Shown here piece after piece: positions 1 through 5,361 of a stretch of DNA of 5,811 bases. The DNA is from Syntrophobacteria bacterium. GTDB lineage: Bacteria > Desulfobacterota > Syntrophobacteria > JARFUL01. Both the position numbers and the translations under genes were made by a program. The stretch spans positions 1 to 5,811 of the forward strand of contig JARFUL010000302.1 in assembly GCA_029289015.1 (NCBI GenBank), read 5' to 3'. The notes beneath the pieces are model-generated. The model did not search any database and had not been told where the DNA came from. It saw only the letters and a list, made by a program, of their open reading frames with translations. Within the stretch, counting starts at the first letter, position 1. Every line of letters starts with the position of its first letter.

Positions 1-370
1 CTGAGCCCAGGGTGGACTCCACCACCTGCTTTATGCTGATGTAGATCGTGCGCACAAAGGGTATGGAGGAGACTATGGCCTCCCCAAGCTGGACCAGCTT
101 GCGACCGAGGTAGTTCCTTACCAGGAATCCGGTGATAAGAATAAGTATCAGGACGATGATCGCGCCGAGGCCGGGTATCTTGAACCCGAAGATGTCCTCC
201 GGGCGGTAGGGGGGCGGCAGAAGCACCAGAATCCGGTCCGTTACCCCGACGATGGTGAAGACCAGCCAGATGGTTACTGCCGCGGGAAGAAGAAAGAGAA
301 GCCCCGCAAAGAAATTGGTGCGAAGCCCGTGTTTAATCTCCCAGAAGGAGCGCTTTTTTTTCTCCGTCAC
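1..370 (-). CDS. DUF502 family membrane protein, N-terminal part (runs off left edge)
   Basis: The frame starts with GTG at 370-368 and stays open for 123 codons to the window edge, so the C-terminus is missing. The start overlaps the panD stop (GTGA), and no separate ribosome binding site is needed if translation is coupled. Two hydrophobic segments are visible, about residues 20-43 (FFAGLLFLLPAAVTIWLVF) and 67-85 (GLGAIIVLILILITGFLV). The family-typical stretch RNYLGRKLVQLGEAIVSSIP then leads into a VRTIYISIKQVVE motif. This pattern matches DUF502, a family of small inner-membrane proteins of unknown biochemical role. A run of eight T on the + strand (354-361) encodes Glu-Lys-Lys-Lys and keeps the frame intact. 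The position at the end of a pantothenate operon may be regulatory convenience rather than shared function. The family call is fairly sure; the function is unknown. Confidence 0.88.
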   Translation of the reverse strand, partial: MTEKKKRSFWEIKHGLRTNFFAGLLFLLPAAVTIWLVFTIVGVTDRILVLLPPPYRPEDIFGFKIPGLGAIIVLILILITGFLVRNYLGRKLVQLGEAIVSSIPFVRTIYISIKQVVESTLGS

Positions 371-714
371 TTGATCCGGTTCTTTTCGTCCACGAACACC
401 AGCTTGGGCTCATGGCCCCGGGCCTCCTCCTCGGTGGAGATCCCGTAGCTGACAATGATTACCATATCCCCGATCTCGCCCTTCCTCGCGGCCGCGCCGT
501 TGAGGCAGATGTCCCCTTTGCCGGCCTCGCCGGGAATGACGTAGGTGTCGAACCGCTCGCCGTTGGCAACGTTGTAGACCTTGACCATCTCATAGGGGAC
601 AAGGCCCGCTGCTTCCATGAGGAGGGAGTCAACGGTAAGGCTGCCCTCGTAGACCAGGCGCTTTTCCGTGACCCTGGCGTTGTGAATTTTGCATCTGAGG
701 AGAAACCGCTTCAT
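367..714 (-). CDS. panD: aspartate 1-decarboxylase
   Basis: This cytoplasmic pyruvoyl enzyme decarboxylates L-aspartate to beta-alanine, the amine half of pantothenate. It is 115 residues long, slightly shorter than the E. coli enzyme. The precursor self-cleaves between Gly24 and Ser25 (YEGSLTVD), and Ser25 becomes the pyruvoyl group. Other residues known from the family sit at the expected positions: Lys9, His11, Arg54, Thr57 and Tyr58 (ERFDTYV), and the Asn72 NGAAAR motif. The ATG at 714-712 overlaps the panC TGA by four bases, so translation is probably coupled and no independent promoter is apparent. Its last codons overlap the DUF502 start. The product of PanD is a substrate of PanC, so the pairing makes functional sense. 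No PanZ-like maturation factor is in the window. The assignment is secure. Confidence 0.98.
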   Translation of the reverse strand: MKRFLLRCKIHNARVTEKRLVYEGSLTVDSLLMEAAGLVPYEMVKVYNVANGERFDTYVIPGEAGKGDICLNGAAARKGEIGDMVIIVSYGISTEEEARGHEPKLVFVDEKNRIK

Positions 715-1562
715 TTGTGGACCTCCAACACGGCGTTATCTATGAGCCTGGCCTTGCCGACCCGAACCGCGAGGGCCAGAAGCGCGCGGCGCTCAATGTT
801 AGCTATGTCTTCCATTGTATCAATGTTCACTATCTTAACATAGTCAATCCCGGTGTGGGGTTGAGAAGATATGTGGGCCGAAACCTTCCCGATTATCTCT
901 GACGCGTCCCCCGTGCCCCGGGCCGCCATCTCTCTGGCCACCTCGAGGGACCGGCTCAGGGAGAGCGCGGAGCCCCTCTCGTCGCTCGTGAGGTAGGTGT
1001 TGCGGGAGCTCATGGCCAGGCCGTCGTGCTCCCTGACAATGGGGCGCCCCACCACCTCCACGTCCATGTTCAGGTCCTTCACCATCCTCTTTATGACCGC
1101 GAGCTGCTGGAAGTCCTTTTCCCCGAAGACCGCGAGGTGGGGCTTTATCGCGCAAAAGAGCTTGGCCACCACCGTTGTCACGCCCCGAAAATGGCCGGGC
1201 CGGGAGAGCCCGCAGAGGTGCCCGGTGACCTTCTCCACCGTCACGAAGGTCTGATACCCCCGGGGATACATCTCTTCGTCCCCGGGCGCGAACACCACGT
1301 CGACCCCCACCTCTTTAGCCTTGGCCATGTCGGACTCCAGGTCGCGGGGGTAGGCCTCAAGGTCTTCTCCGGGACCGAACTGGGTGGGGTTCACATAGAT
1401 CGATATTACCAGAAGATCGCACCTTTCTCTAGCGTAGCGCATCAGGCTCAGGTGGCCCTCGTGGAGAAAGCCCATGGTGGGGACGCACCCCACCGTGTTC
1501 CCCGCTCGCCTGGCCTCATCCGCCAGACGCTGCATATCCTTTATGCCCCTTACAAGCTCCAT
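711..1562 (-). CDS. panC: pantothenate synthetase (pantoate--beta-alanine ligase)
   Basis: PanC condenses pantoate with beta-alanine using ATP, through a pantoyl-adenylate, in the cytoplasm. At 283 residues it has the usual family length. The nucleotide-binding PTMGFLHEGHLSL motif is at 28-40, with the HxGH pair His34/His37. VNPTQFGPGEDLEAYPR is at 57-73, GLSRPGHFRGVTT at 118-130 and FGEKDFQQL at 146-154. The KMSKS-like loop HDGLAMSSRN is at 179-188. The ATG at 1562-1560 puts PTMG at residue 28, which matches E. coli PanC as I recall it, so the start is well supported even though its ribosome binding site is poor. The gene is first in a leftward operon with panD and a DUF502 gene. panB, which would supply ketopantoate, is absent from the window. 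A terminator-like hairpin just upstream suggests regulation by attenuation. The function is secure; the regulation is inferred. Confidence 0.98.
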   Translation of the reverse strand: MELVRGIKDMQRLADEARRAGNTVGCVPTMGFLHEGHLSLMRYARERCDLLVISIYVNPTQFGPGEDLEAYPRDLESDMAKAKEVGVDVVFAPGDEEMYPRGYQTFVTVEKVTGHLCGLSRPGHFRGVTTVVAKLFCAIKPHLAVFGEKDFQQLAVIKRMVKDLNMDVEVVGRPIVREHDGLAMSSRNTYLTSDERGSALSLSRSLEVAREMAARGTGDASEIIGKVSAHISSQPHTGIDYVKIVNIDTMEDIANIERRALLALAVRVGKARLIDNAVLEVHK

Positions 1563-1575
1563 AGGGAAAAAACCT
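1563..1575 (-). promoter_or_regulatory. weak, distant ribosome binding site of panC
   Basis: Reading leftward, the only Shine-Dalgarno-like bases before the panC ATG are TAGG or AGG at 1573-1575, ten bases from the start and separated from it by six T and CCCT. Other genes in the window have AGGAGG- or AAGGAG-type sites 6-8 bases from their starts. The poor site directly follows the hairpin and T-tract described separately, so panC translation may also depend on leader structure. Confidence 0.5.
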
Positions 1576-1611
1576 AAAAAAAGCCCTCAGGCTATACACC
1601 CGAAGGGCTTT
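1576..1611 (-). terminator. intrinsic terminator-like hairpin in the panC leader (candidate attenuator)
   Basis: On the minus strand the arm AAAGCCCT (1611-1604) pairs perfectly with AGGGCTTT (1587-1580), and the stem can extend through a T-G and two G-C pairs around an A/T-rich loop. A T-tract follows (seven T at 1582-1576, three of them in the stem), and six more T come after AGG. The element ends only 13 bases before the panC start. No leftward gene lies upstream that would need terminating here, which favours an attenuator in the panC leader. Read rightward, the same hairpin has only three T and would be a weak terminator. Confidence 0.6.
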
Positions 1612-1664
1612 CTTGCCCGCGCCATAAGCCCAACAGTACCCTTATTTAATGCTTTAACTTGCCG

Positions 1665-1707
1665 ATTATATCAGTAATTTCTAACCGATTCACCTGTTTC
1701 GTGTCAA
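1665..1707 (-). promoter_or_regulatory. candidate sigma-70 promoters for panC-panD-DUF502
   Basis: On the minus strand, TGATATAAT (1673-1665) is an extended -10 with a perfect TATAAT. A weak -35, GTGAAT (1693-1688), lies 17 bases upstream of it. A second, overlapping possibility is a perfect TTGACA (1707-1702) followed after 18 bases by TAGAAA (1683-1678). Either would give a leader of roughly 95-110 bases containing the hairpin at 1576-1611. These are pattern matches only; which one is used cannot be decided from the sequence. Confidence 0.55.
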
Positions 1708-1773
1708 GGTTTTTCAAGGCCGAACCCAGCGGCCGTTAAAATCATCGGGCCCGGCCAGGGTTAATCGTCGTCC

Positions 1774-1801
1774 TTGACCGGGAGGCTCCTGTTGTTTTAA
1801 T
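1774..1801 (+). promoter_or_regulatory. candidate sigma-70 promoter for the lysine-rich gene
   Basis: TTGACC at 1774-1779 and TTTAAT at 1796-1801 are each 5/6 matches to consensus, separated by 16 bases. Transcription would start near 1808, giving a leader of about 48 bases to the ATG at 1856. The spacer holds a nine-base palindrome, GGAG-G-CTCC (1781-1789), which could bind a repressor but is short enough to be chance. The promoter is divergent from those proposed for panC, with about 67 bases between the two -35 elements. Confidence 0.5.
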
Positions 1802-1855
1802 CTAAGGCATCCGGGTGGCGTTTGCTCCCTGTATCTATAACCAGGAGGTTTACAG

Positions 1856-2101
1856 ATGGCGGAGAAGAAGAAGACCACCACGAAGAAGGCCGCGGCCAAG
1901 GCCAAAAAGGCCCCTGAGAAAAAGAAGACCCCCAAGAAGAAGGGACCGGCCAAAGACGTAGAGAAGAAGGTGGAGGAGAAAAAGGTCGAGGAGAAAAAGG
2001 TGGAGGAGGCCAAGGTCGAAGAGGAAAAGCCCAAGAAGGCTCCGGCCAAAGGCAAGCTGGAGTGGATATACTGGTCCAACCGCTACGGCGTGGGCCCCTA
2101 A
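1856..2101 (+). CDS. small lysine-rich, histone-H1-like low-complexity protein of unknown function
   Basis: This is an 81-residue protein with 27 lysines (33%) and 13 glutamates. It starts at an ATG seven bases after a perfect AGGAGG (1843-1848), with a plausible promoter upstream, so it is very likely expressed. Residues 1-33 are Lys/Ala/Pro/Thr-rich, like bacterial histone-H1-type tails. Residues 38-57 are four tandem KVEE(K/A/E) pentads that would form a charged helix. The last 14 residues (LEWIYWSNRYGVGP) are aromatic and quite different, suggesting a short conserved or docking segment. There is no signal peptide or membrane segment. The Lys/Ala/Pro composition suggests nucleic-acid binding or another polyanion partner, but this is inference, and I do not recognise a family. 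It lies 150 bases upstream of the muiA-like gene on the same strand, with no clear terminator between. Confidence 0.82.
   Translation: MAEKKKTTTKKAAAKAKKAPEKKKTPKKKGPAKDVEKKVEEKKVEEKKVEEAKVEEEKPKKAPAKGKLEWIYWSNRYGVGP
1967..2026 (+). repeat. four tandem 15-base repeats coding KVEE(K/A/E)
   Basis: Four 15-base units with consensus AAGGTSGAGGAGAAA lie within the lysine-rich gene and encode residues 38-57. Units alternate GTG and GTC for valine, and the last two vary in the final codons. Copy number could change by slippage without breaking the frame. Confidence 0.85.
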
Positions 2102-2160
2102 GGAGCATCCCTAGAGGGGCTCAAAGCTCTCCGAACCACATTAACCCGTAAGCCCCAGCG

Positions 2161-2206
2161 CGCGGGCCGGGATGGGTCTTGCCCGCGGGAGCAGCGCGGC
2201 TCCCGC
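2161..2206 (+). promoter_or_regulatory. two overlapping GC-rich hairpins upstream of the muiA-like gene
   Basis: CGCGGGC (2161-2167) pairs perfectly with GCCCGCG (2181-2187) around a 13-base loop. GCGGGAGC (2185-2192) pairs perfectly with GCTCCCGC (2199-2206) around AGCGCG. The stems share bases 2185-2187, so full forms of both cannot coexist. Neither is followed by a T-tract, so they are not intrinsic terminators. They occupy most of the gap between the lysine-rich gene and the muiA-like gene and could be an RNA-stabilising or leader structure. Confidence 0.4.
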
Positions 2207-2251
2207 TCCGCTTGCGCGTTGAAGGTTCACATCTAAAAAGGAGTCCCCCCC

Positions 2252-3880
2252 ATGATTAAGAAGAGCGTATGGGCCATCCTTTGCGTCCTGATCCTCCTCG
2301 GGCCGCTGGCCGGCTCGCCCGGTGCCGCTGAGATCGAGGCCTGGGCCCCGGTGGTGAAGGCAACGGTCTACAGGGGCCGGGCGCTGGTTGAGAGAGTCGG
2401 AGTGGTGGATCTCCCCCCGGGCGAACACCAGGTCGTGGTAAAGGGGCTTCCCTCCTCCATAAGCCAGAGAAGCCTGAGGTTTTCCGGCAAGGGCCCGAGC
2501 GGGGTTGAGATCGCGGGGATTGAGGTGAAGAAGACCTATCTGAGCGACGCGGAACACCCGGGGATCGTGAGCCTCAAGGCTGAGCTGAAAGACCTTCTTC
2601 GCAAAGACCAGGAAGACAACGACGCGCTGGAGGGGATTTCAGCCTCCCAGAAGCTCCTGGACTCCATAGCAGCGGAGCTCTCCCGCCAGACCGCGAACAG
2701 CACAAGGGCCGGCGTCCTGGACCTGAAGAGGGTGAAGTCCCTTTCCGGGTACCTGAGCGATGAGCGCACCGCGCTGGCAAAGAGACGGCTCAAAACAAAG
2801 GAGAGGCTCAAGGAGCGCAGGGGTAAGATAGAGGCCCTTGAGAAGCGGCTCGACGACCTGCGCTCAATCGCGGGCAAGGATAAGAGGGAGGTGGTGGTGA
2901 ACATCTCGTCCCCCAGGGCGGGGGGATTCACCTTCACCCTGGCCTACCTGGTCTATGGCGCGCGCTGGAGGCCCTCGTACATAGTCCGCAAAGAGGGTGA
3001 CGGGGTGACCCTCGACTACTTCGCGGAGGTAAGCCAGACCACGGGCGAGGACTGGCGGGGGGTGGAGCTGAGCCTTTCCACCGCGAGGCCCGCGCTGGGG
3101 GCCAAACCCCCGAAGCTCCCCCCGTGGTACCTTGATATCAAGAGGCCGAGGCCGCTGAGAAAGAGGGCGAGGCTCGGGAAAGGGGCCATGGCGATGCTGG
3201 CCGCGCCGGAACAGGAAGACGCCGAGGTGAAGGAGGCTGAGGAGAGGCCCTCGGTGCCCGCGTTCACGGAGACCACCGCGCTCTTCAGGGCGCCGGGCAG
3301 GCATGATCTCTCCTCCAGGGAGGGGTTCAGCCGGTTCCTCATCACCAGGCTGGTGCTCCCGGCAGAGCTCATCTATGTCATAAGGCCGGAGATGAGGACC
3401 TTCGCGTACCTCGTGGCCCGGGTTGTGAACAGCTCCTCCTACCCCATCCTCGCGGGCGAGGCCCAGACCTTTGTGGGGCCCGACTTCGTGGGCCGGGCGA
3501 GGCTCAAGGCCGCGCCCAGGGGCGCGAAGTTCAACGTGGGGTTCGGGGTGGACCAGTCGGTGAAGGTGACAAGGGAGGTTGTGAAGGACTTCAAGGCCCA
3601 AAAGCTCTTCGGCTCCAAAACAAGCCGGTTCCTCGCGGTGGAGATAGACATAGAGAACCTGAAGAGCTCGCCCATTAGGGCCAAGGTTGAGGAGAGGCTT
3701 CCCATATCCAAGGACAAGAGGATCGAGGTGGAGGTGGCCAAGGCCGTGCCCGAGCCCGAGGTGGACCTCAAGAAGGGGAGGCTGACCTGGGAGAAGACCA
3801 TTGCCCAAAAGACAAAGGAGAAGATAAGCCTGGAGCTTGTGATCACCTTTCCCAGGAACACCCCGATCTTTGGGCTCTAG
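2252..3880 (+). CDS. exported DUF4140/DUF4139 protein, mucoidy inhibitor A (MuiA) family
   Basis: This is a 542-residue protein with an ATG eight bases after AAGGAG (2238-2243). Residues 1-26 look like a signal peptide: KK, a hydrophobic core, then AGSPGAA before EIEA. Residues about 31-96 form the N-terminal DUF4140 domain (VVKATVYRGRALVERVG, LPPGEHQVVVKGLP). A charged coiled coil follows at about 107-206. DUF4139 runs from about 212 to the end and carries the family hallmarks GARWRPSY (236-243) and TTGEDWRGVELSLSTARP (263-280). A basic then acidic low-complexity linker sits at about 297-335. The C-terminus (ITFPRNTPIFGL) looks complete. The family is named for an effect on mucoidy, but its molecular role is poorly known; a periplasmic or envelope location is inferred from the signal. 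The neighbours give no functional hint. I leave the symbol blank because orthology to muiA is untested. Confidence 0.93.
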   Translation: MIKKSVWAILCVLILLGPLAGSPGAAEIEAWAPVVKATVYRGRALVERVGVVDLPPGEHQVVVKGLPSSISQRSLRFSGKGPSGVEIAGIEVKKTYLSDAEHPGIVSLKAELKDLLRKDQEDNDALEGISASQKLLDSIAAELSRQTANSTRAGVLDLKRVKSLSGYLSDERTALAKRRLKTKERLKERRGKIEALEKRLDDLRSIAGKDKREVVVNISSPRAGGFTFTLAYLVYGARWRPSYIVRKEGDGVTLDYFAEVSQTTGEDWRGVELSLSTARPALGAKPPKLPPWYLDIKRPRPLRKRARLGKGAMAMLAAPEQEDAEVKEAEERPSVPAFTETTALFRAPGRHDLSSREGFSRFLITRLVLPAELIYVIRPEMRTFAYLVARVVNSSSYPILAGEAQTFVGPDFVGRARLKAAPRGAKFNVGFGVDQSVKVTREVVKDFKAQKLFGSKTSRFLAVEIDIENLKSSPIRAKVEERLPISKDKRIEVEVAKAVPEPEVDLKKGRLTWEKTIAQKTKEKISLELVITFPRNTPIFGL

Positions 3881-3918
3881 GCCCGGGGTCCACCCGCGCT
3901 TCTGCCCGGGAGACACCC

Positions 3919-3947
3919 TTGACAAAGCCGGCTTATTTGGTTATCAA
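3919..3947 (+). promoter_or_regulatory. promoter of tRNA-Met
   Basis: A perfect -35 TTGACA (3919-3924), a 17-base spacer and TATCAA (3942-3947, 4/6 to TATAAT) lie just upstream of the tRNA. Transcription would begin near 3954-3955, leaving a 5' leader of only about five bases for RNase P to remove. Confidence 0.75.
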
Positions 3948-3959
3948 CAAAGTGACAAT

Positions 3960-4036
3960 GGCGGTGTAGCTCAGCCGGTTAGAGCATACGGCTCATATCC
4001 GTAGCGTCCGGGGTTCAAGTCCCTGCACCGCCACCA
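3960..4036 (+). tRNA. tRNA-Met (CAT), elongator type, CCA encoded
   Basis: This 77-base tRNA folds fully. The acceptor stem is GGCGGTG with CACCGCC. The D stem is GCTC/GAGC around AGCCGGTTA. The anticodon stem is TACGG/CCGTA around CTCATAT, with CAT at 3994-3996. The variable loop is GCGTC, the T stem is CGGGG/CCCTG (one G-T pair) and the T loop is TTCAAGT. Discriminator A4033 is followed by an encoded CCA (4034-4036). A paired G1-C72 and the lack of the GGG/CCC anticodon-stem pairs rule against initiator tRNA. A CAT anticodon can also mark the lysidine-modified tRNA-Ile2; elongator Met is favoured from general resemblance, but a covariance or TilS-determinant check would settle it. It stands alone, with its own promoter and terminator. 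Confidence 0.95.
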
Positions 4037-4037
4037 A

Positions 4038-4080
4038 AAAAGCCTTTTACGCCGCTCTTTGCGGGGCGGCGCCTTTTTTA
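4038..4080 (+). terminator. intrinsic terminator of tRNA-Met
   Basis: The stem GCCGCTC (4051-4057) pairs with GGGCGGC (4064-4070), including one T-G pair, around a six-base loop. Six T follow (4074-4079). An A-tract at 4036-4041 mirrors the T-tract, so a longer imperfect A/T-flanked stem is also possible. It starts directly after the encoded CCA. Confidence 0.88.
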
Positions 4081-4133
4081 TGCGCATGACCCTCTGCCGC
4101 GCGGCTAAGACAGGCCCTCCCCTATGCGCGCGG

Positions 4134-4188
4134 CCCAAAAAACTCCCCGCAGATCCCGCGGGGAGCGGGACCTACGGGGAGTTTTGGG
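4134..4188 (-). terminator. two-part intrinsic terminator of the MucR-like gene
   Basis: Read leftward, AACTCCCCG pairs with CGGGGAGTT as an outer stem (arms 4175-4188 and 4134-4149). An inner stem TCCCGC/GCGGGA encloses a TCCCC loop, with a small internal loop between the stems. Six T (4142-4137) follow. Read rightward, the same structure ends in only four T, so it may also block rightward read-through past the tRNA terminator. Confidence 0.85.
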
Positions 4189-4212
4189 TCTGTCCTCAGT
4201 CCTTTCGCGGCC

Positions 4213-4232
4213 GGAAGGGGGAGGCCCCTTCC
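4213..4232 (-). promoter_or_regulatory. perfect 8-bp hairpin just after the MucR-like gene
   Basis: GGAAGGGG (4213-4220) and CCCCTTCC (4225-4232) form a perfect stem with a four-base loop, 25 bases beyond the stop codon of the leftward MucR-like gene and before its terminator. There is no T-tract. A 3' end stabiliser or a stall site is possible; the function is not known. Confidence 0.4.
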
Positions 4233-4257
4233 CACCGGAGGCAAACAAAACCCCCTA

Positions 4258-4698
4258 CTATTTCTTCTTGGTGGCCTTCTTGGCCCTGGCCTTCTTGAGC
4301 ATCTCTCCCAGGCCGCGCTCCTTGGCCATCTTGCGCCTCTTGGTGGTGAGCGACTTGGCCGCGAGGGACTGCCTCGCGGGGATGCCCCACTTTTTCTTGT
4401 ATTCCTTGGAGTTGAGGCCGTGCAGGGCCAGATGGCGGTTGGTGAGCTGTTTGAACTCCTTGCCGCATTCAAGGCACAGGACCTTGGCCCTCTGGATCGA
4501 CCTGAGCGGGGTCCGGGCCAGTTTCGCGAGGCCGGACTCCGCGGGACTCTTTTCCCGGCCCTCCTCTTGGGCCTTGATGCGGTTCAGGGCCTCAAAGGCC
4601 TTGAGCAAAGACTCACCCACCTCATCGGGGGACATGCGGGTGTTGGATGCCTGGGCCACAACGATCTTCGCGGCCATTTCCACCATTGTCTTAGCCAT
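4258..4698 (-). CDS. MucR/Ros-family zinc-finger transcriptional regulator
   Basis: This is a 146-residue protein starting at an ATG seven bases after AGGAGG (4711-4706). The N-terminal half (about 1-45) is helical and probably oligomerising, as in MucR-type proteins. The zinc finger is at 75-93: Cys75-Leu-Glu-Cys78, then ten residues, His89 and His93, followed by HGLNSKEYKKKWGIP, matching the Ros/MucR pattern after the finger. ERGLGEML at 127-134 matches the usual end of the family. The tail KKARAKKATKKK is very basic and may add DNA contacts. Family members bind AT-rich DNA and often act as H-NS-like repressors of envelope or virulence genes; the targets here are unknown. An AT-rich TATTAT or TATAAG -10-like stretch lies at 4723-4731 without a clear -35. 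Palindromes upstream could be an autoregulatory site. The gene follows the FKBP gene on the same strand. Confidence 0.92.
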   Translation of the reverse strand: MAKTMVEMAAKIVVAQASNTRMSPDEVGESLLKAFEALNRIKAQEEGREKSPAESGLAKLARTPLRSIQRAKVLCLECGKEFKQLTNRHLALHGLNSKEYKKKWGIPARQSLAAKSLTTKRRKMAKERGLGEMLKKARAKKATKKK

Positions 4699-4725
4699 TG
4701 GTAATCCTCCTGTTCTAGCTTACTT

Positions 4726-4762
4726 ATAATAAAATAAAGACCTTAGAGCTCCCTGGAGCTCT
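4726..4762 (-). terminator. possible terminator of the FKBP gene (18-base inverted repeat plus T-rich run)
   Basis: AGAGCTCC (4745-4752) and GGAGCTCT (4755-4762) form a perfect 8-bp stem with only two bases between the arms. Read leftward it is followed by AAGG and a T-rich but interrupted stretch (4740-4726). It sits about 60 bases past the FKBP stop. The two-base gap would force opening of one or two pairs, and the T-run is broken, so it could instead be a protein-binding palindrome in front of the MucR-like gene. Confidence 0.4.
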
Positions 4763-4773
4763 CGAGATATCTC
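4745..4773. promoter_or_regulatory. two adjacent perfect palindromes upstream of the MucR-like gene
   Basis: The inverted repeat AGAGCTCC-CT-GGAGCTCT (4745-4762) is followed one base later by the palindrome GAGATATCTC (4764-4773). Both lie in the 124-base gap between the FKBP stop and the MucR-like start, upstream of AT-rich sequence that could hold the promoter. A pair of symmetric sites there fits an operator, but no protein is known for it. Confidence 0.35.
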
Positions 4774-4822
4774 TTCGGAATCCCCTGCCGGGCCGGGGCT
4801 TGAGCTTCGCTCCCTAAAGATC

Positions 4823-5269
4823 CTAAGGCTTTGGCGGCTTGGATTCCCCGGGGTTTACGGAGACGAGCTCTATGTCGAAGAGGAGCCTGTGCCCGGCCAG
4901 GGGATGGTTCGCGTCGAGCACCGCGTGGTTGTCCGAGATCTCCATTACCCAGACTACGATGTTGTGGTCGCCCACCGTGGCCTGGAGCGGATCGCCAACC
5001 TTGGCCTCATCGGGAAGCATCGTCCTCTCAACGCGCTGCTCGAGACCCTCCTGGCGGGCCCCGTAGCCCTCTTCAGGCTCCAGCTCCACGTTCTTGGACT
5101 CGCCCGGCTTCATTCCCAGCACCGCGTTGCTCACTCCAGCAATCACCTCGTCCTCTCCCGCGACGAACTCGAGGGGGTCGCGATCCTGGGAGCTGTCGAA
5201 GACCGTCCCATCCTCAAGCTGGCCTGTGTAATGGATGTTCACACGGTCTCCCAATTTAACTTCACCCAT
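4823..5269 (-). CDS. SlyD-like FKBP-type peptidyl-prolyl cis-trans isomerase
   Basis: This 148-residue protein catalyses prolyl cis-trans isomerisation and is a likely cytoplasmic folding helper, since no signal peptide is seen. The ATG lies six bases after AAGGAG (5281-5276). The N-terminal FKBP half (1-67) has Tyr14, Phe24 and Asp25 at active-site positions (VNIHYTG, GTVFDSS), then VIAGVSNAVLGMKPGE. LEPEEGYGARQEG at 63-75 leads into the inserted chaperone (IF) domain, about 68-118. The fold closes with NHPLAGHRLLFDIELVSV (121-138), the SlyD-type signature. The tail is only GESKPPKP, so the Cys/His-rich metal-binding extension of E. coli SlyD is missing; many SlyD-like proteins lack it, so I leave the symbol blank. 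The gene lies upstream of the MucR-like gene on the same strand, but a possible terminator lies between them. Confidence 0.95.
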   Translation of the reverse strand: MGEVKLGDRVNIHYTGQLEDGTVFDSSQDRDPLEFVAGEDEVIAGVSNAVLGMKPGESKNVELEPEEGYGARQEGLEQRVERTMLPDEAKVGDPLQATVGDHNIVVWVMEISDNHAVLDANHPLAGHRLLFDIELVSVNPGESKPPKP

Positions 5270-5361
5270 TAATGTCTCCTTTTTAGTGTATGGCGGACGA
5301 GTGCTGCTCGACTTTCCTATTTACGATTTCATGTTCAAAGATAAGCTGGCGACAGCGACAG

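Noticed and set aside
354..361. Run of eight T (A8 in the DUF502 mRNA) as a programmed slippage site.
   Set aside because: The normal frame continues in a family-typical way on both sides of the run, and no alternative frame product is apparent.
1026..1577. A 183-codon + strand frame opposite panC.
   Set aside because: It is fully antisense to panC, has no ribosome binding site and has no recognisable domain.
1967..2026. Tandem repeats as a CRISPR or regulatory iteron array.
   Set aside because: The units are contiguous, in frame and coding, with no spacers.
3881..3912. CCCGGG hairpin after the muiA-like stop as a terminator.
   Set aside because: The stem is only six pairs of a self-complementary hexamer with a 17-base loop and no T-tract. 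The muiA-like transcript may simply run on to the tRNA terminator.
2864..3925. A 353-codon open frame on the minus strand across the muiA-like gene.
   Set aside because: It is antisense to a well-supported family member, is Gly/Pro/Arg/Leu-rich low complexity, and has no family resemblance. It is a by-product of high GC coding DNA.
3960..4036. The tRNA as an initiator tRNA or an integration site.
   Set aside because: It lacks the initiator GGG/CCC anticodon stem and the C1/A72 mismatch, and no copy of its 3' end or integrase gene is found elsewhere in the window.
4124..4729. A 201-codon + strand frame opposite the MucR-like gene.
   Set aside because: It runs through the terminator hairpin and antisense to a clear MucR/Ros gene, and the composition is not protein-like.
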